Shown here in pieces: positions 1 through 9,957 of a DNA stretch of 64,000 nt (its first letter is position 1; each line of letters begins with the position of its first letter). Source of the DNA: Parafrankia sp041008525 (GTDB taxonomy: Bacteria; Actinomycetota; Actinomycetes; Frankiales; Frankiaceae); the NCBI RefSeq assembly GCF_041008525.1, contig NZ_JBFLUG010000037.1:1-64000 (forward strand), read 5' to 3'. The translations under genes and the position numbers were made by a program. The notes under the pieces were generated by a model that worked only from the letters and a program-made list of their open reading frames with translations, did no database searches and had not been told where the DNA came from.

Positions 1-1
1 C

Positions 2-118
2 GACGAACTGCGCGACAGCGTCAAGAAGGCGTTCGCTCGCCTCTTGGCCACACCGGAGATTATCCGAGGCTTCTTCCGATCTCCAGACCTGTCCTACATC
101 AATATTCCACTAACTTAG
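2..118 (+). CDS. 3' end of an unrecognised gene
   Basis: An open frame enters from the left edge and ends at TAG 116-118, giving the last 38 residues of a protein (ending SYINIPLT). The fragment is basic and amphipathic near its start (RDSVKKAFARLL). Its codons are less G+C-biased than those of the neighbours (ATT, ATC, CTA, ACT, AAT), which fits accessory or transferred DNA. No domain can be assigned from so short a tail, and the family is unknown. Confidence 0.45.
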   Translation, partial: DELRDSVKKAFARLLATPEIIRGFFRSPDLSYINIPLT

Positions 119-553
119 TTTTCTCTTGGTAGTTGGACGGACGATGACACCGTGGATTCCGGCACCCCCAATGATGATCACCAAACAGGCGAGCTTTCCC
201 CGCTGCGTCCTGCCGTTCTGGCAACGGCCTCCGCGGGCTGGTTGATCTGGACGTCGACAGAATTCCCAGCGGTCCTCGAACCGCACGCACTTACTGGCGA
301 TCGGCTGGACGATCGCATTTCGGACACCGATGGGCATGGGGCGGCACTGAAACCCGGTCGTGCCGACTTGGTAGACATCGGTGGAGCCCTGCTCGTCCCG
401 GTGTGCTGCCCGCGGACGATGGTCGCGGGCAGCACACCGGCGGTGCCCTGCGGCAGGCAGCGCGTGCCGGGGATCGCCGAGGTCTCGGGTTCCTCTGTCA
501 TGCGACTGGCGGCGCGGGCCGATGGCCGGTACCGGGAGGGCGATGGTCCGGGA
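119..553. other. gene-free stretch downstream of the surface-protein gene
   Basis: No convincing gene lies here. Small open frames exist on both strands, but they lack ribosome binding sites and recognisable products. The only clear structure is the long hairpin at 398-440, listed separately. Confidence 0.5.
398..440 (-). terminator. 17-bp perfect hairpin, likely terminator of the surface-protein gene
   Basis: The arms CCGGTGTGCTGCCCGCG (398-414) and its exact reverse complement (424-440) flank a 9-base loop. The hairpin sits about 115 bases past the stop codon of the minus-strand gene at 554-2656. No T-tract follows on either strand, as is common for actinobacterial I-shaped terminators. 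It could also be an operator or a mobile-element end, but no matching copy was noticed in the window. Confidence 0.55.
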
Positions 554-2656
554 TCAGAGGAGGGACGCGGGCCTGAAGATCACGTAGGCTTTGGCGGCCG
601 AGGCCACGGGTGCTCCGACGGCCGGGACCGCGGTGACAGCCGCGGTGTTCCAGACGCTGCCGATCAGGACGTCGGCCGCGGTGGTCGTGTACTGGGCTGG
701 GCAGGCCATGGTCGCGCCGGGTGCCAGGGTGGTAGACGGGCAGGTGATGGCGCCAAGCCGATCGTCAACGAGCCGAATGCCTGACAGGGCGAGGCGGGAC
801 GGGTTCGTGACCCGGTAGACATAGGTGATTGTCTGGCCTGGGGCCGCGAAGGTGGCGGGGGTCGCGGCCTTCACCAGGCTGATCGCGCCAGCGATGTCCT
901 CGAATGACACCCGCGCCTGGGACAGCGACCTCACGGTTACTCCGGTGGGCGGAGTCGCGGTGGCTGCCGCGGTGTTCACGATGCTGCCGGCTGCGACATC
1001 CGCCGCGGTGGTCGTGTACTGGGCCGTGCACACCATGGTCGCGCCGGGTACCAGGGTGGTGAACGGGCAGGTGATGGCGCCGAGCCGATCGTCGACCAGC
1101 GAGACTCCCGAAAGTAGGACCTGGGAAGGGTTTCGCACCCGGTAGACATAGGTGATTGTCTCGCCGGCGGCGGTGAAGGTTTCCGAGAGCCCGACCTTCT
1201 CCAGTGCTATTGCACCGGCCGCGGGCATGGCGACGACCTCTGTACCGGCGGTCGCGGTCACGGGTGGCCCGGCGGGCGGGTTCGCGGTGACGGTCGCGGT
1301 GTTCTGGATGCTGCCGGCAGTGATGTCGCCCTCGGTGGCTGTGTACTGCGCCAGGCAGTCCATCGTCCCGCCGGGCGGCAGGCTCGTGGCTGGACAGGCC
1401 ACAGCTCCGAGACGGTCGTCGACCAGTGACACCCCGGACACCTCGACTGCGCCGTTGGTGATTCTGTAGCCATAGGTGATCACCTGTCCGGGGCTGGTGA
1501 ACGTCGTGGGGCTCGGAATCTTGGAGAGGCGGAGCGCCGGTGCTGATCCGGTGTACGGGACGGCCGCCGTGGTCCGCCTTGTAATAATTGCCCCTTCGGC
1601 CCGCTCGCCCATGGCGAACACGGTGTTCGCAACGCCTCCGGCGACCACATCGGCCTGGGTCGTCGTGTACTGCGCGGTACAGACGAGAGGCTGCAGGCGC
1701 GGCATCTCGGTGGACGGGCACGGAACCGGACCGATCTTGCTGTCGACCAGCGACACGTTCGTCAGGCCTGTGACGGCGCTGATCAGCCGGTAGGTATAGG
1801 TGAGCACCTCACCTGGACCGGAGAACTGGCTCGGGGTCGCCTGCTTGGTGAGCGAGAGCCAGTTGTTGTTGCCGAAGGGCACACTTGCGCTGGCTCGTTG
1901 GGAGACGGGCTGACCCGTGGTGCTGGTCCCGGTCACGGTCGCCGTGTTCACGATGACGCCCGCGAGCACGTCGGCCTCGGTGACCGTGTACTGGGCCGTG
2001 CAGGTCATTCTGCCGCCGGGAGTCAGAATGCTGGACGGGCAGGAAACCGCACCGATCTGGTCGTCGACCACGGTTATGCCCACCACCCCCAGCGGACCGT
2101 TGACCACCTGGTAGGTGTAGGGCAGAACCTCCCCGGGCCGGGTGAAGAAGCTGGCGCCTGTCTTGCCGACGATGAGCGAGGGGACAAGGCCGCTGTAGGG
2201 GATGGTCACCGATTCCTGCCTGACGATGCGCGTACCGGTGACCTCGGTCAGGGTCAGCGTGGCGCTGTTCGAGGCAGCTCCGGCCGTCACGTCCGCGCTG
2301 GTCGTCGTGTACTGGGCCACGCATTCCATCGAAGCGTTCGGCGCCAGGCTGGTGGCGGGGCATGAGATCGGTCCGATATCGGAGTCGGTCACCGAGATCT
2401 GGGTTGCGGTAACAGGGCCGTTAACCACGAGGAAGGTGTAGGTGATGACCTGCCCGGCGCCATCGAAATGGAACACGCCGGAAGTCTTTCTGAAGACGAC
2501 CTGATCCGTCTGCGCGGATGCGGCCGTGGCGACCGAGAAAATCGCTCCAAAGGCCAGTATGACCGCGAGGGCTCGCGCTGTGGTGCGGGTTGCGGCTCTT
2601 GTTCTCCTCCCTGATCGGGCTCGTGGCGCGCCGTGTTGCCTTCTTATGTGAAACAT
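554..2656 (-). CDS. secreted six-repeat (DUF7507/DUF11-like) surface protein
   Basis: The 700-residue protein begins with a basic stretch and a hydrophobic segment ending TAASAQ (about residues 28-49), a secretion signal. Six tandem repeats of roughly 100 residues follow. Each has the pattern F..PG..ITYTY.V.N, then VSLVDDRLGAITCP, then C.AQYTTT.ADV.AGS..NTA. This is the DUF7507/DUF11-type beta-sandwich repeat of bacterial surface proteins, with two conserved Cys per repeat that may form a disulfide. No LPXTG motif or C-terminal membrane anchor is visible, so the protein may be released or held non-covalently. GGAG lies about 11 bases before the ATG at 2656. Later repeats are closer to each other than to the first, suggesting recent duplication. 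A role in adhesion or cell-surface structure is inference. Confidence 0.8.
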   Translation of the reverse strand: MFHIRRQHGAPRARSGRRTRAATRTTARALAVILAFGAIFSVATAASAQTDQVVFRKTSGVFHFDGAGQVITYTFLVVNGPVTATQISVTDSDIGPISCPATSLAPNASMECVAQYTTTSADVTAGAASNSATLTLTEVTGTRIVRQESVTIPYSGLVPSLIVGKTGASFFTRPGEVLPYTYQVVNGPLGVVGITVVDDQIGAVSCPSSILTPGGRMTCTAQYTVTEADVLAGVIVNTATVTGTSTTGQPVSQRASASVPFGNNNWLSLTKQATPSQFSGPGEVLTYTYRLISAVTGLTNVSLVDSKIGPVPCPSTEMPRLQPLVCTAQYTTTQADVVAGGVANTVFAMGERAEGAIITRRTTAAVPYTGSAPALRLSKIPSPTTFTSPGQVITYGYRITNGAVEVSGVSLVDDRLGAVACPATSLPPGGTMDCLAQYTATEGDITAGSIQNTATVTANPPAGPPVTATAGTEVVAMPAAGAIALEKVGLSETFTAAGETITYVYRVRNPSQVLLSGVSLVDDRLGAITCPFTTLVPGATMVCTAQYTTTAADVAAGSIVNTAAATATPPTGVTVRSLSQARVSFEDIAGAISLVKAATPATFAAPGQTITYVYRVTNPSRLALSGIRLVDDRLGAITCPSTTLAPGATMACPAQYTTTAADVLIGSVWNTAAVTAVPAVGAPVASAAKAYVIFRPASLL

Positions 2657-2812
2657 GAGTCTTGCTCCGTACTCGCAGGAGCGGTCGCCGGTATGGCTGA
2701 CCGAACGGCGAGATTAACGGTCTGATGGCACAGCGTCACGCACGTCGTTGTGGTCGTTTCCGTGCCGGCCGGAATGTCATGAAAGACATTATTGTGCTCG
2801 GGCGTCCCGCGC

Positions 2813-3137
2813 CGAACGGCCGAAGGAATCCGTCGCATCCACCGATCCGCAGGAGATGCGGGGTGATGCGGTCATCAGCCCCTCCGTCACCCGCGGCTCA
2901 TCGTCGGGTCCGCGAGTCGCCAGGAACGCTCGTCGAGAGCCTGCCGCCCGGTTCCGTGCCCTCACCGGCAGTGAACGTGAGGCCCTGCGGCTGGTCGACG
3001 CAGGATGCACCGACCACGAGATCGCCGCTCGGCTGGTGGTCTCCCCCTCACAGCGAAGACCCCACGTCGGCCGCATCATGGCGAAACCGGGCGCGCGGGA
3101 CAGGTGCCAGGTCGTGGTCAGGGCGTATGAGTCATCG
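2813..3137 (+). pseudogene. relic of a NarL/FixJ-family response regulator
   Basis: The frame around 2952-3137 encodes a nearly complete LuxR-type helix-turn-helix (LTGSEREALRLVDAG, DHEIAARLVVSP, HVGRIMAKPGARDR, AYES). The linker typical of NarL regulators, GDAVISPSVTR, is at about 2862-2894. The stretch AEGIRRIHRSAGDA, just upstream in another frame, resembles the end of a receiver domain. At least two frameshifts are needed to join these pieces, and most of the receiver is missing. The 3' end runs a few bases into the convergent MaoC-like gene. This is a decayed gene whose former target and kinase are unknown. Confidence 0.6.
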
Positions 3138-4346
3138 GACTGGCAGCTCGATCTCGGCGGTGCAGTCGACCAGCACGCCGCCGTCCTGGTTGGTGAGCTT
3201 CAGCTTCACCTGGACCAGCGGCACACCCCACGCCGAGTCCGCCTGCCTGTCGACGATCTCGGCGTCGAAGTAGGTGACGTCGCCCTCGAAGGCGGGGCCG
3301 CGGAAGTTGGCCTTGGTATGGCGGACCATGCCGTCGTGGCCGGCCCAGTAGGCGAGGTAGTCGGTGCACCAGGCGCCCATCGTGGCGCCGTAGCCGTAGG
3401 CGCGGGCCATGCCGACCTCGCTGGCCTTGTCGGCGTCGATGTGGCCGCGCGACGGTCCGACGTAGAGGCCGTCGCGCAGCCTCGGATCGATTCTGGCGCC
3501 TTCCTCGTCGAAGCCGAAGCCGTCGACCCAGCCCGGGTCCTGGTTGATCCAGGGGTCCTCGACGCCGGGCGGTGCGGTCCAGTGGGACGTGCCCCAGATG
3601 TTGAACAGGAAGGCGCGGTACTCGGTGGTGAAGCTGGCGATGCTGTGCGGGCCGATCACCCGGCGCGGCAACGTGTCTCCGACCCTGACGTCCGCGAAGT
3701 GCGGCGAGACGCCCTCGCGGTTGCTGAGGAGCCAGGCGTGGCGGACCTTCTCGACTGCGAGCAGCTCCGGGTTCGTCCAGTGCTTCACGGCGCCGAGCTG
3801 GTTCTCGTACATGCCACGTTTCTCGGCCTCCGAGGCGAGGTACCGGATCGCGGTCGAGCGCTCGCGGGCCACCAGAGCGCCGCGCTGGTTGGTGTGGACG
3901 GTGTCGCCGCGTGAGAACATCGTCGGGCCGGCGAACTTCGTCTCCACGACCTTGTAGTCGTGGAAACGCCGCTCCTGGAACAGCTTGTCGCCCACCCGGA
4001 CCGGCACGCCGTAGAACCACCACTCCTCGCCACCGAAGATCAGGTGGCTGCCGGGGATGTAGCCCACGCACGCCTGCTGGGCGCCGTGGCCGAAGTCCAA
4101 CGCGACCGCGATGGACTGCGGGGCGGTAATCTCGCCGAACCGCGACGCGCGGGCGAACTGCTCGTCCCAGTGCAACGGGTTGGGGTAGTCCATCGCCATC
4201 ACCCAGCGACGGACGTCGGAGGAACTGCACGGGTCGTACAGCTGCCCGCCGCCGACCAACTGACCTACCCGGTGGTCGACGTCCGACAGGTCGAGTTCGA
4301 GCTTCTCCGGCGCCGCTTTCTCTGGTGCTGCGGACTTTCCACTCAT
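3132..4346 (-). CDS. MaoC-like/FAS1-like double-hotdog acyl dehydratase
   Basis: The 404-residue protein looks like a double hotdog-fold enoyl-CoA hydratase of the MaoC group. The N-terminal half (about 25-170, with NPLHWDEQFARASRFGEITAP) resembles the FAS1-like dehydratase domain. The C-terminal half (about 215-400) carries YRAFLFNIWG, YGYGATMGAWCTDYLAYWAGHDG and a closing beta segment. Members hydrate 2-enoyl-CoA intermediates in fatty-acid, steroid or terpenoid breakdown. The start is supported by GGGAG about 10 bases upstream. It diverges from a Baeyer-Villiger monooxygenase gene across about 350 bases, which suggests joint catabolism of a cyclic ketone or steroid-like substrate (inference). 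The substrate cannot be read from sequence. Confidence 0.75.
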   Translation of the reverse strand: MSGKSAAPEKAAPEKLELDLSDVDHRVGQLVGGGQLYDPCSSSDVRRWVMAMDYPNPLHWDEQFARASRFGEITAPQSIAVALDFGHGAQQACVGYIPGSHLIFGGEEWWFYGVPVRVGDKLFQERRFHDYKVVETKFAGPTMFSRGDTVHTNQRGALVARERSTAIRYLASEAEKRGMYENQLGAVKHWTNPELLAVEKVRHAWLLSNREGVSPHFADVRVGDTLPRRVIGPHSIASFTTEYRAFLFNIWGTSHWTAPPGVEDPWINQDPGWVDGFGFDEEGARIDPRLRDGLYVGPSRGHIDADKASEVGMARAYGYGATMGAWCTDYLAYWAGHDGMVRHTKANFRGPAFEGDVTYFDAEIVDRQADSAWGVPLVQVKLKLTNQDGGVLVDCTAEIELPVR

Positions 4347-4619
4347 CAGGCGCTCCCGACTGTCGGTTGACGGCTACGACGATGCGCGGGGTCGGGCGCC
4401 GAGGGCCCGGGACGGCCCCCGGGGCACCTCGGACCCGGGAGGCTGTCCCGTCGGTGGGACTCCTCACCGCCAATGGCTAGAACCGTATGGTGGATATTGA
4501 CACCGCAATACGGTCGCGTCCAGAGTGAGCGCGGCGGACGTCGGCCGGCCGCCTCACCGCTGCCGCGGCCGGGCAGCAGCGGTCTCTGGCACTCGCTTCA
4601 CGAGCGGAGACGCGCTGTC

Positions 4620-4700
4620 ATGGCACCTGACTTCATCGACCTGACCGGACGTGTCGTCGTCCGCGGCGCGGGCGGCACCGGCCCCGAAGCGAGGAACCTG
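4620..4700 (+). pseudogene. remnant of a short-chain dehydrogenase N-terminus
   Basis: Starting at ATG 4620, after GGAG, the frame reads MAPDFIDLTGRVVV followed by a glycine-rich GAGGTGPEA. This is the beta-1 strand and nucleotide-binding loop start of SDR enzymes (usually VVVTGAGGGIG), with residues missing. Only about 25 residues remain before the monooxygenase gene begins at 4702 in a different reading frame. It looks like the scar of a deletion that removed an SDR gene from the head of the operon, though a short coincidental similarity cannot be excluded. Confidence 0.4.
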
Positions 4701-4701
4701 A

Positions 4702-6528
<1,827 letters not shown>

Positions 6529-6684
6529 CCGTCAGGCGGGTCCTTCCGGCTCTGGTCTGGGCTGGTCCGGCGGGCGTGGCTCCCCGCCGCTCGCCGTTCG
6601 ACCATACGGAATCACCAACCCATTACTCGTGAAGATTTTCGCCGCCGCCACCTCCGACGCGCCGGAGGTGGCGGCGGCTGGCTG

Positions 6685-7000
6685 TTACGAGCGGCTTTCG
6701 CCGAGTCGGGCGAAACCAGGTCCGCTGAATCCGTCGGTCGCCCGGGCCGTGACGAACACGCTGTTCGTCACGCTTTCGTTGAGCACATCGTCCTGCGTCG
6801 TAGTGCACCGCGACGTACATTCGAGAACCCGTCCGGGTGCTATCACGGTGGACGGGTGGGAAACCGGCCCGAGTGTGCTGTCGACCAGCGACACATCCGT
6901 CAGACTTACGTAAGGGCCGGGCAACGTGTAGCGATAGGTCAGTACCTAACCCGGGAACCAGTGGGTCGGCCACAGGGAGATCTTCGTCGGCCTCCCCCTG
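6685..7000 (-). pseudogene. broken copy of the DUF7507-type surface repeat
   Basis: On the minus strand, one reading frame from about 7000 to 6685 encodes roughly one repeat homologous to those in the gene at 554-2656: PTKISLWPTHWFPG, stop, VLTYRYTLPGPYVSLTDVSLVDSTLGPV, then CTTTQDDV and VTNSVFV. The internal TAG (near 6943) stands where the intact repeats have Glu or Gln (PGEVLTY, PGQVITY), a one-base change from GAG or CAG. One conserved Cys is replaced by His. No signal sequence or start is present. The fragment has lost its coding capacity. Confidence 0.65.
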
Positions 7001-7006
7001 ACCCGA

Positions 7007-7492
7007 TCACATGGAACCGCCGTGATCAGAGCCGAGATCTCTGGTACTGAGCCATCGGGTCGCCGTGTCGGTGAGGACCACCTCGTACGGAAGACCTCGC
7101 AGCTCGTCCGCGGTCACCTGCAGGCCGCGCGCCCGCCCCAGGTCGGCCAGCCACGACCAGGGATGGTCACTGGGCTGGTCGCCGTCCGGGAGCACGACGT
7201 TCAACACGTTCTGGATGATGCTCTCGCGGGTCTCGCCGAACTGGCCAGCTCCGGAACCTGGGCCACCGAGTACCCGGCTGACGGTGAAGCCCCGGTCCTC
7301 GTGCAGGATCACCCGCCGGCCGTCGTCCAGCGTGACGAACTCGCTGACCGAGAAACTCTGGGAACTCCCGTCGTCGGTGCGCGGCGGCCACAGGTCACAC
7401 AGGGCGCCCAGACCCACGATGCGACCGGGCTTGACAGGGCGAAGATCCCTGTGGTTGACCGCATCCGGGTACAGCTGCCAATTCCATTCCAT
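7007..7492 (-). CDS. conserved actinobacterial hypothetical protein
   Basis: An acidic, soluble protein of 161 residues with no signal peptide or membrane segment. The stretch FVTLDDGRRVILHEDRGFTV looks like a beta-hairpin, and the C-terminal part (HPWSWLADLGRARGLQVTADELRGLPYEVVLTD) is helical. I recall similar uncharacterised proteins in streptomycetes but know no function. The ATG at 7492 is preferred because GGGGGA lies upstream. An in-frame ATG at 7558 would add 22 residues but has no ribosome binding site. The gene stands alone beside the broken surface-repeat fragment. Confidence 0.6.
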   Translation of the reverse strand: MEWNWQLYPDAVNHRDLRPVKPGRIVGLGALCDLWPPRTDDGSSQSFSVSEFVTLDDGRRVILHEDRGFTVSRVLGGPGSGAGQFGETRESIIQNVLNVVLPDGDQPSDHPWSWLADLGRARGLQVTADELRGLPYEVVLTDTATRWLSTRDLGSDHGGSM

Positions 7493-7934
7493 ACCGCTCA
7501 CGTCCCCCACCTCGGAGTCCCGGGTGGACTGTCCGCAGTGTTCCTCGGGCTCCACCATAACCGCCGGTCACGGCGTGGCCGACGCCGTGACCGGCCACAC
7601 GGGTGAGGCGCGTTCTACCGCGGCGAACTCCGCTGCGCGAGATCCTTTGTGCGCAGTGCGGGGAAGATAATCCGGTTCACTGGTTTCGTGGGAGCAAGGA
7701 GCGGTGTTCGTCGAGAACTTTCCCGGTATTTTCGCGTCGTTTGTCTGGTGAACGAGTGGCGAATCATCATGGAAGTGCGGGAGGAACCTGTGTTCTCGCT
7801 GTCACTGTGGTGAACCGGAAGTGGATCCCTGTCGAGACCCGTGAAAAACGCGCGCGAACAACGCACGGGGAGAGCGTGCGGGAAGAACGGGCGTCGGATC
7901 CGCGGTTTCTACCCGCCACCGAACTGGAGAGAAC
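7493..7934. other. intergenic region between divergent genes
   Basis: About 440 bases separate the hypothetical gene (-) and the small secreted protein gene (+). The part around 7690-7780 is somewhat richer in A/T (TTTCCCGGTATTTTCGCG), as expected for promoters. No gene, repeat or clear operator was found. Confidence 0.4.
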
Positions 7935-8321
7935 ATGCGGAAGAAGTCCCTCAAGGCCGCGCTGGTCGCCACGGCGGCCGCGGCGGCGAGCCTGGTCCTC
8001 GCGCTGCCGGCGTCGGCGGCGTCCTTCAGCCTCAACGTCGGCGACGGTACCGTCACCTACTCCGACGGCGTCAACCAGTTCTGCCTGACCGCCTACAACT
8101 CGGAGGGCGCACGCTGGGTCCAGGCCGTCGTGACGCCCGTCAGCAGCAGCTCCGCGCCCAGCTACACCCGCCGGGACAACAACAACTACTACGGGCACTC
8201 GGGTTCCACGTGCTGGACCATCAACGCCCCGGAGGACACCCGCTACCGCGCTGTCATCACGAGCTACTGGGGCGAGCGGGGCACCACGGTGAGCCGCGGC
8301 ACCCAGACGTTCTACAGCTGA
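7935..8321 (+). CDS. small secreted protein of unknown function
   Basis: The 128-residue protein has a clear Sec signal: MRKKSLKAA, then a long Ala/Val/Leu core, then cleavage near ALPASA-ASFS (residue 28-29). The mature part is about 100 residues, rich in Ser, Thr, Tyr and Asn, with exactly two Cys (QFCLTAYN and GSTCWTIN) that could form one disulfide. The alternating pattern suggests a small beta-sandwich. GGAGAG lies 6 bases before the ATG. Its stop abuts the stop of the convergent RCK_C-like gene. The family was not recognised. A small extracellular binding or inhibitor protein would fit, but this is a guess. Confidence 0.75.
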   Translation: MRKKSLKAALVATAAAAASLVLALPASAASFSLNVGDGTVTYSDGVNQFCLTAYNSEGARWVQAVVTPVSSSSAPSYTRRDNNNYYGHSGSTCWTINAPEDTRYRAVITSYWGERGTTVSRGTQTFYS

Positions 8322-8528
8322 TCAGGAAGAGGATGCGGCGCTGATCACGGCCGCGAGCTCCTCGACGTGGTGGGTCGGCCCGGCGATCACGATCGGATCG
8401 CCGGGCGCGAGGAGGGGGCCGGCGGTCCGATCGTGGCGGACGGCACGGTCTGCCACAAGGCGCGCCGTGCTGCAGATCACCAGAACCTCAGGCCCTTTGT
8501 GATCTGCGGCTGGCGAGCCGGTGTTCAT
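8322..8528 (-). CDS. 68-residue RCK_C (TrkA-C)-like protein
   Basis: This short frame overlaps the MFS transporter stop codon by ATGA, so translation is probably coupled. The last 40 residues (DRTAGPLLAPGDPIVIAGPTHHVEELAAVI) follow the pattern of RCK_C/TrkA-C domains, which end potassium-channel and transporter regulators and bind small ligands. The N-terminal 30 residues lack the usual first strand of the domain, so it is either a minimal stand-alone module or a truncated one. It is the last gene of the STM4011-4015-like operon. It may regulate the transporter, but this rests on position only. Confidence 0.4.
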   Translation of the reverse strand: MNTGSPAADHKGPEVLVICSTARLVADRAVRHDRTAGPLLAPGDPIVIAGPTHHVEELAAVISAASSS

Positions 8529-9940
8529 CGGCGGAGGCGGCCGCGGTCAGGCAGGTCGTCCTGGTCGGATCGGTACTGACGCGGTGGGTGCGTCGCGCCG
8601 CCGGCCTGCCCGTCCATCTCCCGTCCTGGTCCCTGCCGCCGGGGCCGCCGCCCGGGCCGTTGCCGCAACGCTGCGCCCAGCGGCGGGGAGTCGAGCGCGG
8701 CGTCCGGGCCGTTCTGCCAGGCGACGATGCGCGGTGCCTGCAGCCGCAGCCCGCCGCTCACGGCGATCGCGGCCACGAGCAGGACGCCGACCACCACCAG
8801 CACGAAGCAGGCCAGGGCGGCGTTCCTGATCCCGGCGGTGAGGTCGTCACCGGTGGTCCGGGCCAGGTGCACGATGAGGGGTGCGGTCAGGAAGGCCGCG
8901 ACGCCGCGGAGAAGCTCGACCAGCGCGAAGATCCGTGGAAGCTGCAGCGAGGGCAGGGCGAAGCCTGCCACGAACAGTCCTGGGGCGACGGACGCGCCGA
9001 CGCCCAGGCCGATGCCCGCGGTGCAGACGGCGACGATCGCGGCGCTGCTGCCTGCCGTGGCCACGACCAGTGCCGTCGCCGTCAGGCACAGCATCCCGGC
9101 GAACGCGAGCACCGGGACGTAGGCGGTGAAGAACAGGCGGCCGAACAGGAACGCCGTGACGACGGCGCCGATGAACTCGGGCCAGAACAGGGCGGGGGAC
9201 AGGCCGCCCGCCTCGCTGCTCAGCTGCAGCAGCCCGACAAGCGAGACCGACACACCGCCGCCGAAGAGCGCGAGCACGATGGCCGCCAGCGGAATGGTGC
9301 TCGCGAGCTGGCGGATCGGCATCAGCGGATCACGGACGAAGGTCTGGTGCACGATCAGCCCCAGCAGGCAGAGCACGCCGAGGAGCATCGGAACGAGCAC
9401 GGTCGGTGCGGTGACCGAGTGGTCGACCAGGCGGGAGGCACCGAAGAAGGCGGCCACGCACCCGACGGAGGCCAGCGCGAGCGATGCGGCGTCGAACTTC
9501 AGTGCGCGGTCCTGCGGCGGGAGGTCGGTGAACGTCAGGACGGCGAGCAGGAGCGCGACAGCGCCGACCACCGCGGACAACCAGAACAGCAGCCGCCAGT
9601 CGCCGAGGCCGTCGAACGCACCGCCGATCACCGGCCCGATGGCGACCGCCCCGAAGATCCCCATGTTCATCACCATCGCGGTCACCCGCATACGGGCCAC
9701 CGGCCAGCCGAGCACGAGGGCGGGGGCTGCGGTGAGCAGCATGAGGCTGGTCGTCAGCCCCTGCAGGATACGGCCGGTGAAGTACACGGCCGGCGCCGTC
9801 GCGGCCGCCGTGAGCACGGAGGCGATCACGAAGACCGCGGTGTGGAGCACCAGCAGCCGGCGTCCGGGCAGCCTCGCGTTCAGCTGCACTGCGAGGACGG
9901 TGCCGAAACAGTAGGCGGCGTCGGCCATGCCGGCGCTCAT
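8525..9940 (-). CDS. MFS drug-transporter-like protein, possibly lacking its first helix
   Basis: A polytopic membrane protein with about twelve hydrophobic helices and MFS motifs (GRILQGLTTSLML, GPVIGGAFDGLGDWRLLFWLS). It resembles the 14-helix DHA2 (EmrB/QacA) drug-efflux family. The usual first helix is not visible. The open frame continues upstream to 10087, but that part overlaps the STM4011-like gene and has no hydrophobic stretch. The start given here (ATG 9940) is therefore tentative, and the protein looks N-terminally shortened. The C-terminal tail is Arg/Gly/Pro-rich. It follows the two radical SAM genes in the same operon, so it could export their product (inference). Confidence 0.65.
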   Translation of the reverse strand: MSAGMADAAYCFGTVLAVQLNARLPGRRLLVLHTAVFVIASVLTAAATAPAVYFTGRILQGLTTSLMLLTAAPALVLGWPVARMRVTAMVMNMGIFGAVAIGPVIGGAFDGLGDWRLLFWLSAVVGAVALLLAVLTFTDLPPQDRALKFDAASLALASVGCVAAFFGASRLVDHSVTAPTVLVPMLLGVLCLLGLIVHQTFVRDPLMPIRQLASTIPLAAIVLALFGGGVSVSLVGLLQLSSEAGGLSPALFWPEFIGAVVTAFLFGRLFFTAYVPVLAFAGMLCLTATALVVATAGSSAAIVAVCTAGIGLGVGASVAPGLFVAGFALPSLQLPRIFALVELLRGVAAFLTAPLIVHLARTTGDDLTAGIRNAALACFVLVVVGVLLVAAIAVSGGLRLQAPRIVAWQNGPDAALDSPPLGAALRQRPGRRPRRQGPGREMDGQAGGATHPPRQYRSDQDDLPDRGRLRR

Positions 9941-9957
9941 CTCCAGCCCGGCGCCGT

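Noticed and set aside
2..118. Left-edge fragment considered as a site-specific recombinase end
   Set aside because: Too short and without a diagnostic motif. The suggestion came only from its basic composition and lower G+C.
178..501. 107-residue minus-strand frame around the long hairpin
   Set aside because: It includes the hairpin as coding sequence, has no ribosome binding site or known motif, and is composed of Ser, Pro and Arg.
2748..3914. 388-residue frame on the plus strand
   Set aside because: Beyond the LuxR-like relic (to about 3137) it is the mirror of the MaoC-like gene and has no homology-like sequence of its own.
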